Under the pieces are notes generated by a model. It was not told the origin of the DNA and searched no databases. It saw only the letters and a list, made by a program, of their open reading frames with translations. Of a DNA stretch of 64,000 nucleotides, positions 17,164-25,321 are shown piece after piece (position 1 is the first letter of the stretch; the number at the start of each line of letters is the position of its first letter). The DNA lies in NCBI RefSeq assembly GCF_000725485.1, contig NZ_JOAG01000048.1, forward strand, positions 1-64,000, read 5' to 3'. The translations under genes were made by a program, and so were the position numbers. This DNA comes from Nonomuraea candida. Lineage in GTDB: Bacteria; Actinomycetota; Actinomycetes; Streptosporangiales; Streptosporangiaceae.

Positions 17164-17748
17164 ATGACTGCACCACCTGACGCCAACGATGTGATGGAAG
17201 ACGTCACGGTGGTCGAGCGGTCACTGGACAGTCCCGAACTTTTCGCCCTCCTGTACGACCGGTACTTCACGGAGGTCTACCGCTATCTGGCCGCCCGGCT
17301 CGGCAGCGAGCAGGCCGAGGACCTGGTCGCCGACGCCTTCCTGCTCGCGTTCAACGGCAGGCACGGCTTCGACCCGCAGCGGGGCACCGTGCGGTCGTGG
17401 TTGTTCGGCATCGCCACGAACGTGGTGGCCCGCCACCGCCGCAGGGAGGGCCGCCGCCTGAACGCGCTCAGCAAGGTGACGGCCGAGGACGCCGTCGACG
17501 GGCACGAGGATCGGGTCACCTCGCAGCTCGCGGCGCAGGCCAGCCGGCCGGAGCTCGTACGGGGGCTGAAGGGCCTGGCGAAGGGCGATCGCGACGTGGT
17601 GTTCCTGCTCGTCTTCGGCGGGCTGGGCTATGAGGAGATCGCCACCGCTCTGGACATACCGGTGGGGACCGTCGGGTCCCGGATCAACAGGGCGCGCAAG
17701 AAGCTGCGCAAGGCCCTGGGCGACGTCAACCCGATCGGGGAGTGGTGA
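17164..17748 (+). CDS. ECF-type RNA polymerase sigma factor
   Basis: 194 residues with GGAAGG five bases upstream. Region 2 is clear ([20 protein letters not shown], then [12 protein letters not shown] and [15 protein letters not shown]), and region 4 ends with the [33 protein letters not shown]. There is no C-terminal SnoaL extension. The stop overlaps the start of the next gene by one base (TGATG), so the two are co-translated. The ADH gene is divergent across the 13-bp repeat array. Target promoters cannot be deduced. Confidence 0.92.
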   Translation: MTAPPDANDVMEDVTVVERSLDSPELFALLYDRYFTEVYRYLAARLGSEQAEDLVADAFLLAFNGRHGFDPQRGTVRSWLFGIATNVVARHRRREGRRLNALSKVTAEDAVDGHEDRVTSQLAAQASRPELVRGLKGLAKGDRDVVFLLVFGGLGYEEIATALDIPVGTVGSRINRARKKLRKALGDVNPIGEW

Positions 17749-18797
17749 TGGACGAGCTGAAGCTGATCGAAGCCGTGTTCGCGGAGCCCGAGCCCTCGCC
17801 GGAGGCGGCGGCGAAGGGGCGTGACCGCCTCCTCCGCCTGACCCGGGCGTCCCGGCCGGATCGTCCGCGCCGCAGGTGGCTCGCCGCGCTGTCGATCCGG
17901 CGCGTGGCCCTGGCCGGCGCCATGGCGGTGCTGCTCACCGGCGGCATCATCGCCGCCCAGGTGAGCCTGGGCGGCTCCGACCCGGGTACCTCCGGGCATC
18001 TGCTCGCCGCCCCTCCGGCCGACGCCGAGGCGCTGCTCACCCTGGCCGCCCGGGCCGCCGCCGGCCGGCCCGACACGGTGCCGGCCCGCGGCCAGTACGT
18101 GCACACCAAGACGCTGGCCCAGCACAGCCTGCACACCAAGGACGAGTCGGGCCGGACGCTGGCCACCAAGGTGATGGTCAGCCAGGAGCGGTGGGAGGCC
18201 GCCGACGTGGGCAGGCCCTGGCTGAGCCGCAGCCGGAACCTGTCGGCCACGGGACCGGCGCCCCGCAAGTACTGGGACCGCGGCGTCGAGGACATCGTGT
18301 ACGAGCCGGGAGCCTGTCCCGGCCGGCCGGCCTACGCGCGGCTGGGCGCCTGGCCGACGGACCCCGCCCGGGTGCGCGCGAAGATCGTGGCCGGCACGGG
18401 GGAGGAGCCGCTGCGCGTCTGGCACTCCCTGCAGAGCCTGGTCCGCGAGTCCGTGGTACGGCCCAGCCTGGGCGCCGCGCTGTACCAGGTCGCCGCCGGG
18501 CTGGACGGCATCACGCTCATCGGCGACGCCGTGGACGCCGCCGGCCGCCCCGGCCTGGCCGTCGCCATGGACGAGGGCAACGGCACCCGGTCGGAGCTGA
18601 TCTTCGACCGGACGACCTACCACTATCTGGGCGAGCGCACCGTGACCACCAGGGACCGCACGGTGGAAACGCCCACCGGCGGCGACTACACCGAGAAGAA
18701 GGGCACGGTGACCGGCACCGCGGTGCTCACCGTCGATCTCGCCCCCGCCCTGCCCGAGGTGTCGCCTAAGGCGTCCCGGATGAAGATCCCCTGCTGA
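17748..18797 (+). CDS. CU044_5270-type membrane protein paired with the ECF sigma factor
   Basis: 349 residues from the ATG at 17748, with GGGGAG five bases upstream and a one-base overlap with the sigma gene. A cytoplasmic stretch of about 45 residues rich in Arg is followed by a single transmembrane helix ([19 protein letters not shown]) and an extracytoplasmic domain of about 270 residues with the family's [10 protein letters not shown]..., [10 protein letters not shown] and [26 protein letters not shown] blocks. Proteins of this family are repeatedly found next to ECF sigma factors in actinomycetes. A role as anti-sigma or surface sensor is likely but is inference. Confidence 0.85.
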   Translation: MDELKLIEAVFAEPEPSPEAAAKGRDRLLRLTRASRPDRPRRRWLAALSIRRVALAGAMAVLLTGGIIAAQVSLGGSDPGTSGHLLAAPPADAEALLTLAARAAAGRPDTVPARGQYVHTKTLAQHSLHTKDESGRTLATKVMVSQERWEAADVGRPWLSRSRNLSATGPAPRKYWDRGVEDIVYEPGACPGRPAYARLGAWPTDPARVRAKIVAGTGEEPLRVWHSLQSLVRESVVRPSLGAALYQVAAGLDGITLIGDAVDAAGRPGLAVAMDEGNGTRSELIFDRTTYHYLGERTVTTRDRTVETPTGGDYTEKKGTVTGTAVLTVDLAPALPEVSPKASRMKIPC

Positions 18798-18891
18798 GAC
18801 TTTCCCCCTGATCCGGCCTTTCCGGCCGTGAGTTCTGTTTCGCATGCCCTCGGCTCGATCGGCATGCCCTCAAGGAAGAAGGAGCACATCC

Positions 18892-19764
18892 ATGTTCATC
18901 GCCAAGGCGATCGCGGCCACCCTGCTCGCCGGCTCGTTCGGCGGCCTCACCGCGCCGCCGTCGGGGGACGCCGCCGCGTACGAGAAGCAGACGCGGCTGG
19001 AGGCCGGGCGCGTCGCCTGCATGACGGAGCGGGGCTTGGCGTACGTGGCCTCCCCGGAGCCTCGGTACACGTGGCAGCCCGGGGAGAAGGAGCGGCTCGC
19101 GGGTGATCTGGAGGCGCTGCGGGCGTACCGGGCCAAGTACGGCTTCGGCGTCTGGTCGGCGAACGTCTATCCGAAGGACGAGGTCGTCAACCCGGTCCGG
19201 CACGAGAACCCGAACGACAAGACGCTGAGGTCGCTGCCGGCCGGCGAGCTGAAGAAGTGGCGCGCCGCCGACGAGTCCTGCTTCTCCCGGGCGGTCAAGG
19301 AGGTGCTGGGCAAGACCGTCACCTCCCAGGAGGACTACCACGACCGGCTCGAAGCGGCGGTGCGCAAGGCGCTGGGCGTCCTCGACCGGGACGAGCGGCT
19401 CGTCCGGTTGGGCAGGCAGTTCGCCGCGTGCCTGGGCGTCGGCCGGACCGAGCCGACCGCGCTGGACGGCCTGAGCCATGCGAAGGTCGTGCGGCAGGCT
19501 TCGGACGTCGCCAGGAAGGAGTGGAAGGGCGAGCTGCCCAAGGGCGAGACCGTCGTCCTCCGGCCGGACCTGAAGCCCGCGCAGGCCAGGCCGTACCTGG
19601 ACAAGGAGATCAAGGCGGCGCTGAAGGACCTGGAGTGCGGTAAGGACTTCTACCCCGCCTACGCTCCCAAGGCCATGGAGATCACCTCGCGGGTCTACCA
19701 GGAGTTCGGCCGGGAGGGCGCGGCCCAGGCGATCCCGTCGCGGATCTACCGCAAGCTCGCCTGA
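18892..19764 (+). CDS. Secreted protein of unknown function
   Basis: 290 residues from ATG 18892, preceded by AAGGAG; an in-frame ATG at 18844 lacks a site. A short signal peptide (MFIAKAIAATLLAGSFGGLT) precedes a soluble, Lys/Glu-rich helical protein with four widely spaced Cys (in GRVACMTERG, DESCFSR, FAACLGV and LECGKDF) that could form two disulfides. I do not recognise the family. It lies 95 bp after the sigma/membrane-protein pair on the same strand and ends in a strong terminator, so it may be the terminal gene or a target of that sigma factor (inference). Confidence 0.75.
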   Translation: MFIAKAIAATLLAGSFGGLTAPPSGDAAAYEKQTRLEAGRVACMTERGLAYVASPEPRYTWQPGEKERLAGDLEALRAYRAKYGFGVWSANVYPKDEVVNPVRHENPNDKTLRSLPAGELKKWRAADESCFSRAVKEVLGKTVTSQEDYHDRLEAAVRKALGVLDRDERLVRLGRQFAACLGVGRTEPTALDGLSHAKVVRQASDVARKEWKGELPKGETVVLRPDLKPAQARPYLDKEIKAALKDLECGKDFYPAYAPKAMEITSRVYQEFGREGAAQAIPSRIYRKLA

Positions 19765-19773
19765 CCCCGGCAC

Positions 19774-19809
19774 CCCGGCGCCGGCCCGTCGATCCCGGCC
19801 GGCGCCGGG
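19774..19809. terminator. Bidirectional stem-loop terminator
   Basis: A perfect 13-bp inverted repeat, CCCGGCGCCGGCC / GGCCGGCGCCGGG, with a 10-nt loop lies between two convergent genes (ends at 19764 and 19829). Confidence 0.82.
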
Positions 19810-19828
19810 CGCCGCGATGGTCCTCCTG

Positions 19829-21199
19829 TCAGGATCGGCTCGTGTAGCGCAGGATGTGCACGCCCTGGTTCTTGTCGGAGATGTAGATGTAGCCGCGCCG
19901 GTCCACCACGACGTCCTCCGTCTGCGTCACGAGCCGGCCTTCGGGCATGGGGCCGTACCTGCGGGTGGGGTCCGGTGGCAGGAACCAGCCCACCTCGCGC
20001 GGCAGCCGGGGGTTGGACACGTCGTAGATCCGCAGGCCGGCGTTGAAGTGCGCGATGTAGAACAGGTCGCCCTGGCGCTGCACGTCGGGATGGTGCTGGT
20101 GGTGGTTGATGTTGTGCGGCCCGCTCCAGCCGCCCCTGCTCGGGAAGTCCGGGTACGGCGCCCCGGGCGGCGGCTCGGGCGTGGGGAACAGGGACACCAG
20201 CCAGGGCCGGGCCGGGTCGGAGATGTCCACGATCGAGGCGTGCGGCGCGGGCCCCTTGCCGTAGGAGACGTCCTCGGAGTTGGCGAAGGCGAGGTTCCTG
20301 CCCGGGATCGGCAGCACGCCGTGCACGCCGAACCGGGAATGGAAGGGCGGGCTGAAGTTCAGGCCGCCGACGGGCCGGGGCGCGCTGACGTCGGAGATGT
20401 CGAGCACGACGAGCCCGGCCGCGCCGTACGGCAGGTAGACCAGGTCGCCCGCGACGTACGGCGGGCCGTGCAGGGACACGTCGGCGCCGTTGGCGCAGCA
20501 GAAGCCGTGCGTGTGCGGCCGCTCGGACGGCGGCGGGCGATCCTCGCCGTCACGCTGGCCCGGGACCCACCAGCGGCCCGCCTCCCTGGGCCGGGCCGGG
20601 TCCGCGATGTCGACGATGACGTAGATGTTGCCGCGGAATCCCGGCGCGCCCGCCGCCGCGTGCACGTAGCGCCCGCCGGGGTAGAGGTTGCGGTGGGTGC
20701 CCGTCCCGCCGGTCCGGTAGTGGCCGAGGCGGCGGGGGCGTACGGGGTCCTTGATGTCCCAGATGTAGAAGCCTTCCTCGAAGGCGGCCTGCGGGTCGCC
20801 GCCGAAGTTCGGGAAGATCTGCTCCAGTGCCGTGACCATGATGTCGCCGTGCAGGTCGACCTGGAGCGTCCAGGTGTCCGCCGGGCCCGGCACGAACGCC
20901 ACCACCTCCGGCCGGCGGGGGTCGGTGACCTCCACGACACTCCAGCCCGAGTCCCAGAAGTGGCCGGTGTAGAGGAACCACCGGTCACCCACGCGCCGGA
21001 CCGCCATCTTGAAGGCCGGCCGGTGGTCCAGGTCGGTGTAGCCGACGAGTTCGACGTTGTGGGCGTGCTGGCCCCTCGGGCCCGGCCGCGGGACGTCCGC
21101 CCGGGCCGGGGTGGCGGCCGCGTGAGCCGCCGCCAGCGCGGAGGCCGCGGTCAGCGAGGTGCGCAACGCCTGCCGCCGTGACGGGTGCCGGTCTTCCAC
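19829..21199 (-). CDS. LVIVD-repeat propeller protein with Tat-like signal
   Basis: About 456 residues. I place the start at the GTG at 21199 because GAGGAG lies five bases upstream; the longer frame to 21229 adds ten residues. An RRQALRTSLTAASALAAA leader looks like a Tat-type signal. The body consists of repeated VDISDPARP / VLDISDVSAPRPVG / YDVSNPRLPREVG units, characteristic of LVIVD proteins that fold as beta-propellers, with conserved His clusters (HNINHHQHH, HTHGFCC) that could bind metal. The function of the family is not established. It is divergent from the radical SAM operon. Confidence 0.82.
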   Translation of the reverse strand: MEDRHPSRRQALRTSLTAASALAAAHAAATPARADVPRPGPRGQHAHNVELVGYTDLDHRPAFKMAVRRVGDRWFLYTGHFWDSGWSVVEVTDPRRPEVVAFVPGPADTWTLQVDLHGDIMVTALEQIFPNFGGDPQAAFEEGFYIWDIKDPVRPRRLGHYRTGGTGTHRNLYPGGRYVHAAAGAPGFRGNIYVIVDIADPARPREAGRWWVPGQRDGEDRPPPSERPHTHGFCCANGADVSLHGPPYVAGDLVYLPYGAAGLVVLDISDVSAPRPVGGLNFSPPFHSRFGVHGVLPIPGRNLAFANSEDVSYGKGPAPHASIVDISDPARPWLVSLFPTPEPPPGAPYPDFPSRGGWSGPHNINHHQHHPDVQRQGDLFYIAHFNAGLRIYDVSNPRLPREVGWFLPPDPTRRYGPMPEGRLVTQTEDVVVDRRGYIYISDKNQGVHILRYTSRS

Positions 21200-21555
21200 G
21201 TCTCTCCTCACGTAGACGATCAAGAGCATGACCAGCCAAACGAACCGGGCGCAAAAGCACGCGAAAGATCATCTTTACGCGGGCGTCACAGGGATGACCC
21301 TCGCTCTGGCGCGCAGGTCCCGGCGCTGCCCCGGCCATGGAAATCTGCATTGTAAAGGCGTCGGCCTTGTATGCCCCGATCGTGCCTGTTGTCCATGACC
21401 GATGACGAAAGTCAACTTCCTCTGTCCAGGGCATTGAGCCTGTCCGGCCGGATGGGTGAGAGTGAAGGAAGAGATCACCTTGCACTGACGGCCGGCGCGT
21501 CCGCCGACGGACCCGGCCGTGGAATCAGTTCATCCCTCAGAGAGGAACTCGATCC
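21200..21555. other. 356-bp divergent leader region upstream of the radical SAM gene
   Basis: This gap is notably less GC-rich than its flanks. It contains an ATG at 21395 opening a 54-codon frame on the plus strand whose TGA overlaps the radical SAM ATG (ATGA). The frame has a poor third-position GC bias and no good ribosome binding site, so it is not called as a gene; it is discussed as a finding. A short GGTGA...TCACC stem occurs at about 21454-21478. I see no cobalamin-riboswitch consensus. Confidence 0.5.
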
Positions 21556-23079
21556 ATGAAAGTGCGCAGTGTCCTGCTCGTGAACGCCGGCAGTGACGCG
21601 GACGTCTCCTCCATCGCCAACGACGGCACGTTCCCGGCCCTGGGGGTGGTCTCGCTGGCGACGGTGCTCAAGCGCGACCACCCCGACGTGGACGTGATCG
21701 CCGTCGACGGGCAGATCACGCCGATGGAGGAGATCGAGCGGCTGCTCGCGGACTTCGACCCGGACGTGCTGGGCGTGGGGGTCCTGGCCACCTCGTACGG
21801 AAACGCGCTCCGCCTGGCCGAACTCGGCAAGCAGGCCGGCGCGGTCACGGTCTTCGGCAACGACCAGGCCACCGCCATGGGCGAGCGGATCCTCCGGCAC
21901 CGCGAGGCCGTCGACTACGTCTGCGCCGCCGATGTCGGCGAGTTCGCGCTGTCGGCCCTGGTCGGCGCCCTGGACGGGGAGCGCCCGATCGAGTCGGTGC
22001 CGGAGCTGCTGTACCGCACGCCCGGCGGCATCGCCCGCAACCACCTCCCGGAGATCCCTCCCGAGGAGATCAAGGGCAGCGGGGGAGCGCTGCGCGCCGG
22101 GGTCCTGGACGCCATCCCGGTGCCCGACCGTACGCTGATGCCCGGCGCCAACTGGAGCAGCTACCTGGACAACTACCTCGGCCGCTACGGCGCCTTCCAC
22201 GCCGGTGAGACCGTCACGGGCGTCACCACGATGAACCGCGCCCGTGGCTGCGCGCGGGTGAAGTCGCCGTGCCACTTCTGCGGCATCATGGACCTGAGCC
22301 TGCGCTTCTCCTCCCCGGAGATGTTCTGGGCCGACGTGCGCGCCGCGCAGGAGCAGATCTCCGCCTCGATCTTCTACGAGGCGTTCGACAGCATGAGCAG
22401 CTCTCCGCGCTGGGTGCAGGCCGTGGTCGAGGCCAGGCCGGACGACATCGGCGAGCCGAAGTTCTTCGTCTACACCCAGGCCGCGGAGACCACGCCCCGG
22501 CTGGTCGAGCTGTATCGCCGGCTCGGCGTCTACCGGGTCAACATGGGCCTGGAGGCGGGCGACACCCGCATGCTCAAGGTGCTCAAGGGGCCGCGCGACA
22601 GCCTGGAGAACAACCGGCGGGCCTGCCGCCTGTTCAAGGAGGCCGGCATCCTGATCCACGGCTCGCTGGTGCTGGGCGGCCCGGGGGAGACGCCGGAGAG
22701 CCTGGACAACACGGTCCGCTTCGGCCGGTGGCTGATCGACAACGAGATGATGGCCTCGCTGGAGGCCCAGCCGCTCTACCCGGACTTCGGCGCGCTGACC
22801 GGCACGTGGCTGATGAACCCCGACCTGGCCCGGCAGGTGGCCAAGGAGCGGGGGTTCGAGATCCTCGACGAGGAGCTGCTCGACCGCATGCCGGACAAGT
22901 ACGGCTCGACCGACCTGGTGGACTTCGACGAGGTCTCCAAGGACTGGTGCACGATCTTCAGTCACGCGGGCTGGGACGAGCTGATCGACGCCACCCACGC
23001 GATCCGCTCCTACGCCGAACGGTGCGGCACCGTCACCGGGTCGGGCCGCATCACACAGAGCACGCTCGGCTCGCAGTAG
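21556..23079 (+). CDS. Cobalamin-binding-type radical SAM enzyme with atypical CX6CX2C cluster motif
   Basis: 507 residues. Residues 1-150 form a Rossmann-like B12-binding domain of the BchE/methyltransferase class (LGVVSLATVLKRDHPDVDVIAVDGQ, VLGVGVLATSYGNALRLAEL, VFGNDQAT), without a DxHxxG motif, as is common in that class. The radical SAM core follows: Cys232, Cys239 and Cys242 in RGCARVKSPCHFCGI give a CX6CX2C spacing instead of CX3CX2C. A GG-P-G-E motif (SLVLGGPGETPES) supports SAM binding. Such enzymes methylate unactivated carbons or rearrange carbon skeletons in antibiotic pathways; the substrate here is unknown. GAGAGG precedes the ATG. The stop overlaps the next start (TAGTG), coupling it to a LysE exporter. 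Confidence 0.88.
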   Translation: MKVRSVLLVNAGSDADVSSIANDGTFPALGVVSLATVLKRDHPDVDVIAVDGQITPMEEIERLLADFDPDVLGVGVLATSYGNALRLAELGKQAGAVTVFGNDQATAMGERILRHREAVDYVCAADVGEFALSALVGALDGERPIESVPELLYRTPGGIARNHLPEIPPEEIKGSGGALRAGVLDAIPVPDRTLMPGANWSSYLDNYLGRYGAFHAGETVTGVTTMNRARGCARVKSPCHFCGIMDLSLRFSSPEMFWADVRAAQEQISASIFYEAFDSMSSSPRWVQAVVEARPDDIGEPKFFVYTQAAETTPRLVELYRRLGVYRVNMGLEAGDTRMLKVLKGPRDSLENNRRACRLFKEAGILIHGSLVLGGPGETPESLDNTVRFGRWLIDNEMMASLEAQPLYPDFGALTGTWLMNPDLARQVAKERGFEILDEELLDRMPDKYGSTDLVDFDEVSKDWCTIFSHAGWDELIDATHAIRSYAERCGTVTGSGRITQSTLGSQ

Positions 23080-23699
23080 TGCTCTCGCTCCTGGCCGCCA
23101 CCGTCCTGTCCTGCGCCCTGGTCGTCCTGACCCCGGGGCCGGGCGTGCTGATGGTGCTGCACCTGGGAGCCGGCGGCGGCCGGCGCAGCAGTCTCGGCTT
23201 CGTGCTGGGACATCTGGCCGGCGACCTGCTCTGGGCCGCGCTCGCGCTGGTGGCGCTGCGCTGGGTGCAGCTCGTCTCGCCGGTGTTCTTCACCGCGCTG
23301 ACCGTGGCGAGCGCCGGCTACCTGAGCTACCTGGGCGGGCGGGCGCTGGCGTCCGCGCGCGCCCCGCAGCGGGCCGCGATCCCGGACGGCCGGCGCGCGG
23401 TCCTGCGCGGCGCCGTGTTCGGCGTGACCAACCCGAAGAGCTACCCGGTCACCCTCGCGATCTTCACCGCGCTGCTCGGCGAGCGGATCGAGGTGCTGAC
23501 GCCCGCCACGATCCCGCTGTTCCTCGCCGCGGCCCTCCTCGGCAGCCTCGCGTCGGGAGTGCTGCTGTCCTGGTTGTCGGGTCTGGGGATGGTACGGGAG
23601 ACGTACCGGAGAGCGGCCCCGGTGATCAGCCGGATCGTCGCCGTGGTCTTCTTCGGCTTCGCGGCCTGGTCCCTGCTCCAGCTCCTCACGGCCCGGTAG
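23079..23699 (+). CDS. LysE/RhtB-family amino-acid exporter
   Basis: 206 residues from GTG at 23079, sharing one base with the radical SAM stop codon. It has six hydrophobic segments and the family signature LTPGPGVLMVLHLGAGGGRRSSLGFVLGHLAGDLLW near the N-terminus, plus GVTNPKSYPVTLAIF in the second half (the NPK motif). LysE/RhtB proteins export amino acids and small analogues by proton antiport. Tight coupling to the radical SAM gene suggests that it exports the product of that enzyme, or of a pathway containing it (inference). Confidence 0.9.
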   Translation: MLSLLAATVLSCALVVLTPGPGVLMVLHLGAGGGRRSSLGFVLGHLAGDLLWAALALVALRWVQLVSPVFFTALTVASAGYLSYLGGRALASARAPQRAAIPDGRRAVLRGAVFGVTNPKSYPVTLAIFTALLGERIEVLTPATIPLFLAAALLGSLASGVLLSWLSGLGMVRETYRRAAPVISRIVAVVFFGFAAWSLLQLLTAR

Positions 23700-23963
23700 C
23701 CGCGGGCCTCGAAGATCCGGCCGCGGCCTCGCTCCGGCCTTCCCGGTCCGCGGCTCGCCGGGTGGCGAGGACCCGGCGCCGGCCGATGGCCTTGGAGATC
23801 GACGCCGGGCTCGCCTGGACGCGCCGGACCAGCTCGGCGGCGGTGAGGCTGCCGCTGTCGGTGGCGTAGAGGCAGGCCAGCACCCTGGCCGTCATGCGGG
23901 AGAGCCCCGTCCTGACCATCAGCGTGGCGAAGCGCTCCTCGAAGTCGTGAACCGCTGCGGCGC
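23686..23963 (-). pseudogene. MarR-type regulator relic
   Basis: On the minus strand the frame reads VHDFEERFATL, LSRMTARVLACLYATDSGSLTAAELVRRVQASPASISKAIG, which is the N-terminal half of a MarR/GbsR-like winged helix. Family resemblance stops right after the recognition helix and is replaced by an Arg-rich tail ending inside the LysE gene. No beta-wing or dimerisation helices follow, and no plausible start codon with a ribosome site is apparent upstream. Probably a truncated regulator; a very short functional DNA-binding protein cannot be excluded. The rest of 23700-24084 shows nothing else. Confidence 0.5.
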
Positions 23964-24084
23964 CGCACCATGGGGCTGACCGGTATTCGGCAAGTCAGTG
24001 AAGCGTTACTTTCCTGGCGGGGGATGCCGGAAGAGGCTGGAGGTGCACGCATCGACGCAGGTGCGAATTCCGCAGGAGGATGGC

Positions 24085-25290
24085 GTGGCGACACACGCAG
24101 CCCCGAATGTCCCGTTCCTCGACGTCCTGGACCCCGCGTTCGACTTCGAGGCCCCCGAGGTCTACGCCGCGCAGGCGGAGAGCTGGTACGCCGACAGCCC
24201 CTTCGGCCTGCTCGTGCTCCGCTACGAGGAGGCCGGCGACCTGCTGCGCGACCGCCGGATGATCCACGACGGCCGGCGCTACATGGAGACGCACGGCATC
24301 ACCGGCGGCCCGGTCTACGACTGGTTCGTGCCGATGATCGTCAACCATGACGGCGACGTGCACCGCCGCCTGCGCGGCCTGATGAACAAGGCGTTCACCG
24401 CCCGCCGGGTGGACCGGTTGCGGCCGTTCGTCCGGGAGCGGGCCGAGCGGCTCACCGACCCGCTGGACGACGGCGGCACGCACGACTTCGTCGCCGAGTT
24501 CGGCATCCGGCTGCCGCTCGCGGTCATGTGCCGGCTGCTCGGCGTGCGGCCCGAGGACTACGACCACTTCGGCACCTGGACCGCCGACCTCGGCCTGGTC
24601 TTCAGCCTGTCCGGCGGCGACGACGTCGTGGCCCGGCTGGAGAACGCGGTCAACGGCCTGAACGACTACGCCGACCACCTGATCGACGACAAGCTGGCGC
24701 GGCCGGGCGACGACCTCAGCTCCGACCTGGTCGCCGCCTACCGGGCCGGTGACGGCCAGGTCAGCCGGGACGAGCTGCGCAACCTCCTGGTCACCCTCGT
24801 GTTCGCCGCCCACGACACGACGCGCCACCAGCTCGCCAACGCCATGATCGCCTTCGCGGGGCATCCCGGGCAGTGGACGCTGCTCGGCCGGCAGCCGGAG
24901 CTCGCGAGCCAGGCCGTCGAGGAGGTGATGCGCTGGCAGCCCTCCTCGGGCAGCGTCTACCGCTTCGCCGGCGAGGACTTCGACTACAAGGGGCTGGCGA
25001 TCGAGAAGGGGGCGTACCTCACCATGTGCGTCAAGGCCGCGCAGCGCGACCCCCGCGCGTACAAGAACGCCGACCGGTTCGACATCACCGTGGCCAGGGA
25101 GGCGCCTCCGCTGCAGTTCGGCGCGGGCCCGCACCACTGCCTGGGCGCCGCGCTGGCCCGCGTCGAGGTGGGCGAGGCGCTGTCCGTCCTCGCCACCCGG
25201 CTGGGCCCGCCGTCCGTGGCGGGAGCGGTGCCCCGGCCGGGGCCGCTCGGGATCCAGGGGCCGGAGACGCTCCCGCTGCGCTTCGGCTGA
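24085..25290 (+). CDS. Cytochrome P450
   Basis: 401 residues from GTG 24085, which has AGGAGG five bases upstream; the 29 extra in-frame codons upstream are unlikely to be translated. P450 landmarks: I-helix LVFAAHDTTRHQLANAM, where AHDTT replaces the more usual AGxDTT/AGHETT; the ExxR of helix K in VEEVMRWQP; and the heme loop FGAGPHHCLGAALAR with Cys352 as thiolate ligand. It is a soluble bacterial class I enzyme and needs ferredoxin, not encoded here. It lies 385 bp after the radical SAM/LysE pair on the same strand with a decayed MarR gene between, so a shared pathway is possible but unproven. Confidence 0.93.
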   Translation: MATHAAPNVPFLDVLDPAFDFEAPEVYAAQAESWYADSPFGLLVLRYEEAGDLLRDRRMIHDGRRYMETHGITGGPVYDWFVPMIVNHDGDVHRRLRGLMNKAFTARRVDRLRPFVRERAERLTDPLDDGGTHDFVAEFGIRLPLAVMCRLLGVRPEDYDHFGTWTADLGLVFSLSGGDDVVARLENAVNGLNDYADHLIDDKLARPGDDLSSDLVAAYRAGDGQVSRDELRNLLVTLVFAAHDTTRHQLANAMIAFAGHPGQWTLLGRQPELASQAVEEVMRWQPSSGSVYRFAGEDFDYKGLAIEKGAYLTMCVKAAQRDPRAYKNADRFDITVAREAPPLQFGAGPHHCLGAALARVEVGEALSVLATRLGPPSVAGAVPRPGPLGIQGPETLPLRFG

Positions 25291-25321
25291 CCCGGCCACG
25301 CGACGGCGGCCCCCGCTGCAC

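Noticed and set aside
21200..21555. Cobalamin riboswitch upstream of the B12-type radical SAM gene
   Set aside because: No B12-box-like sequence or conserved stems could be recognised; only a short GGTGA/TCACC stem.
21395..21559. Calling the short frame before the radical SAM gene as a CDS
   Set aside because: Third-position GC is far below that of neighbouring genes and no ribosome site is evident; kept only as a finding.
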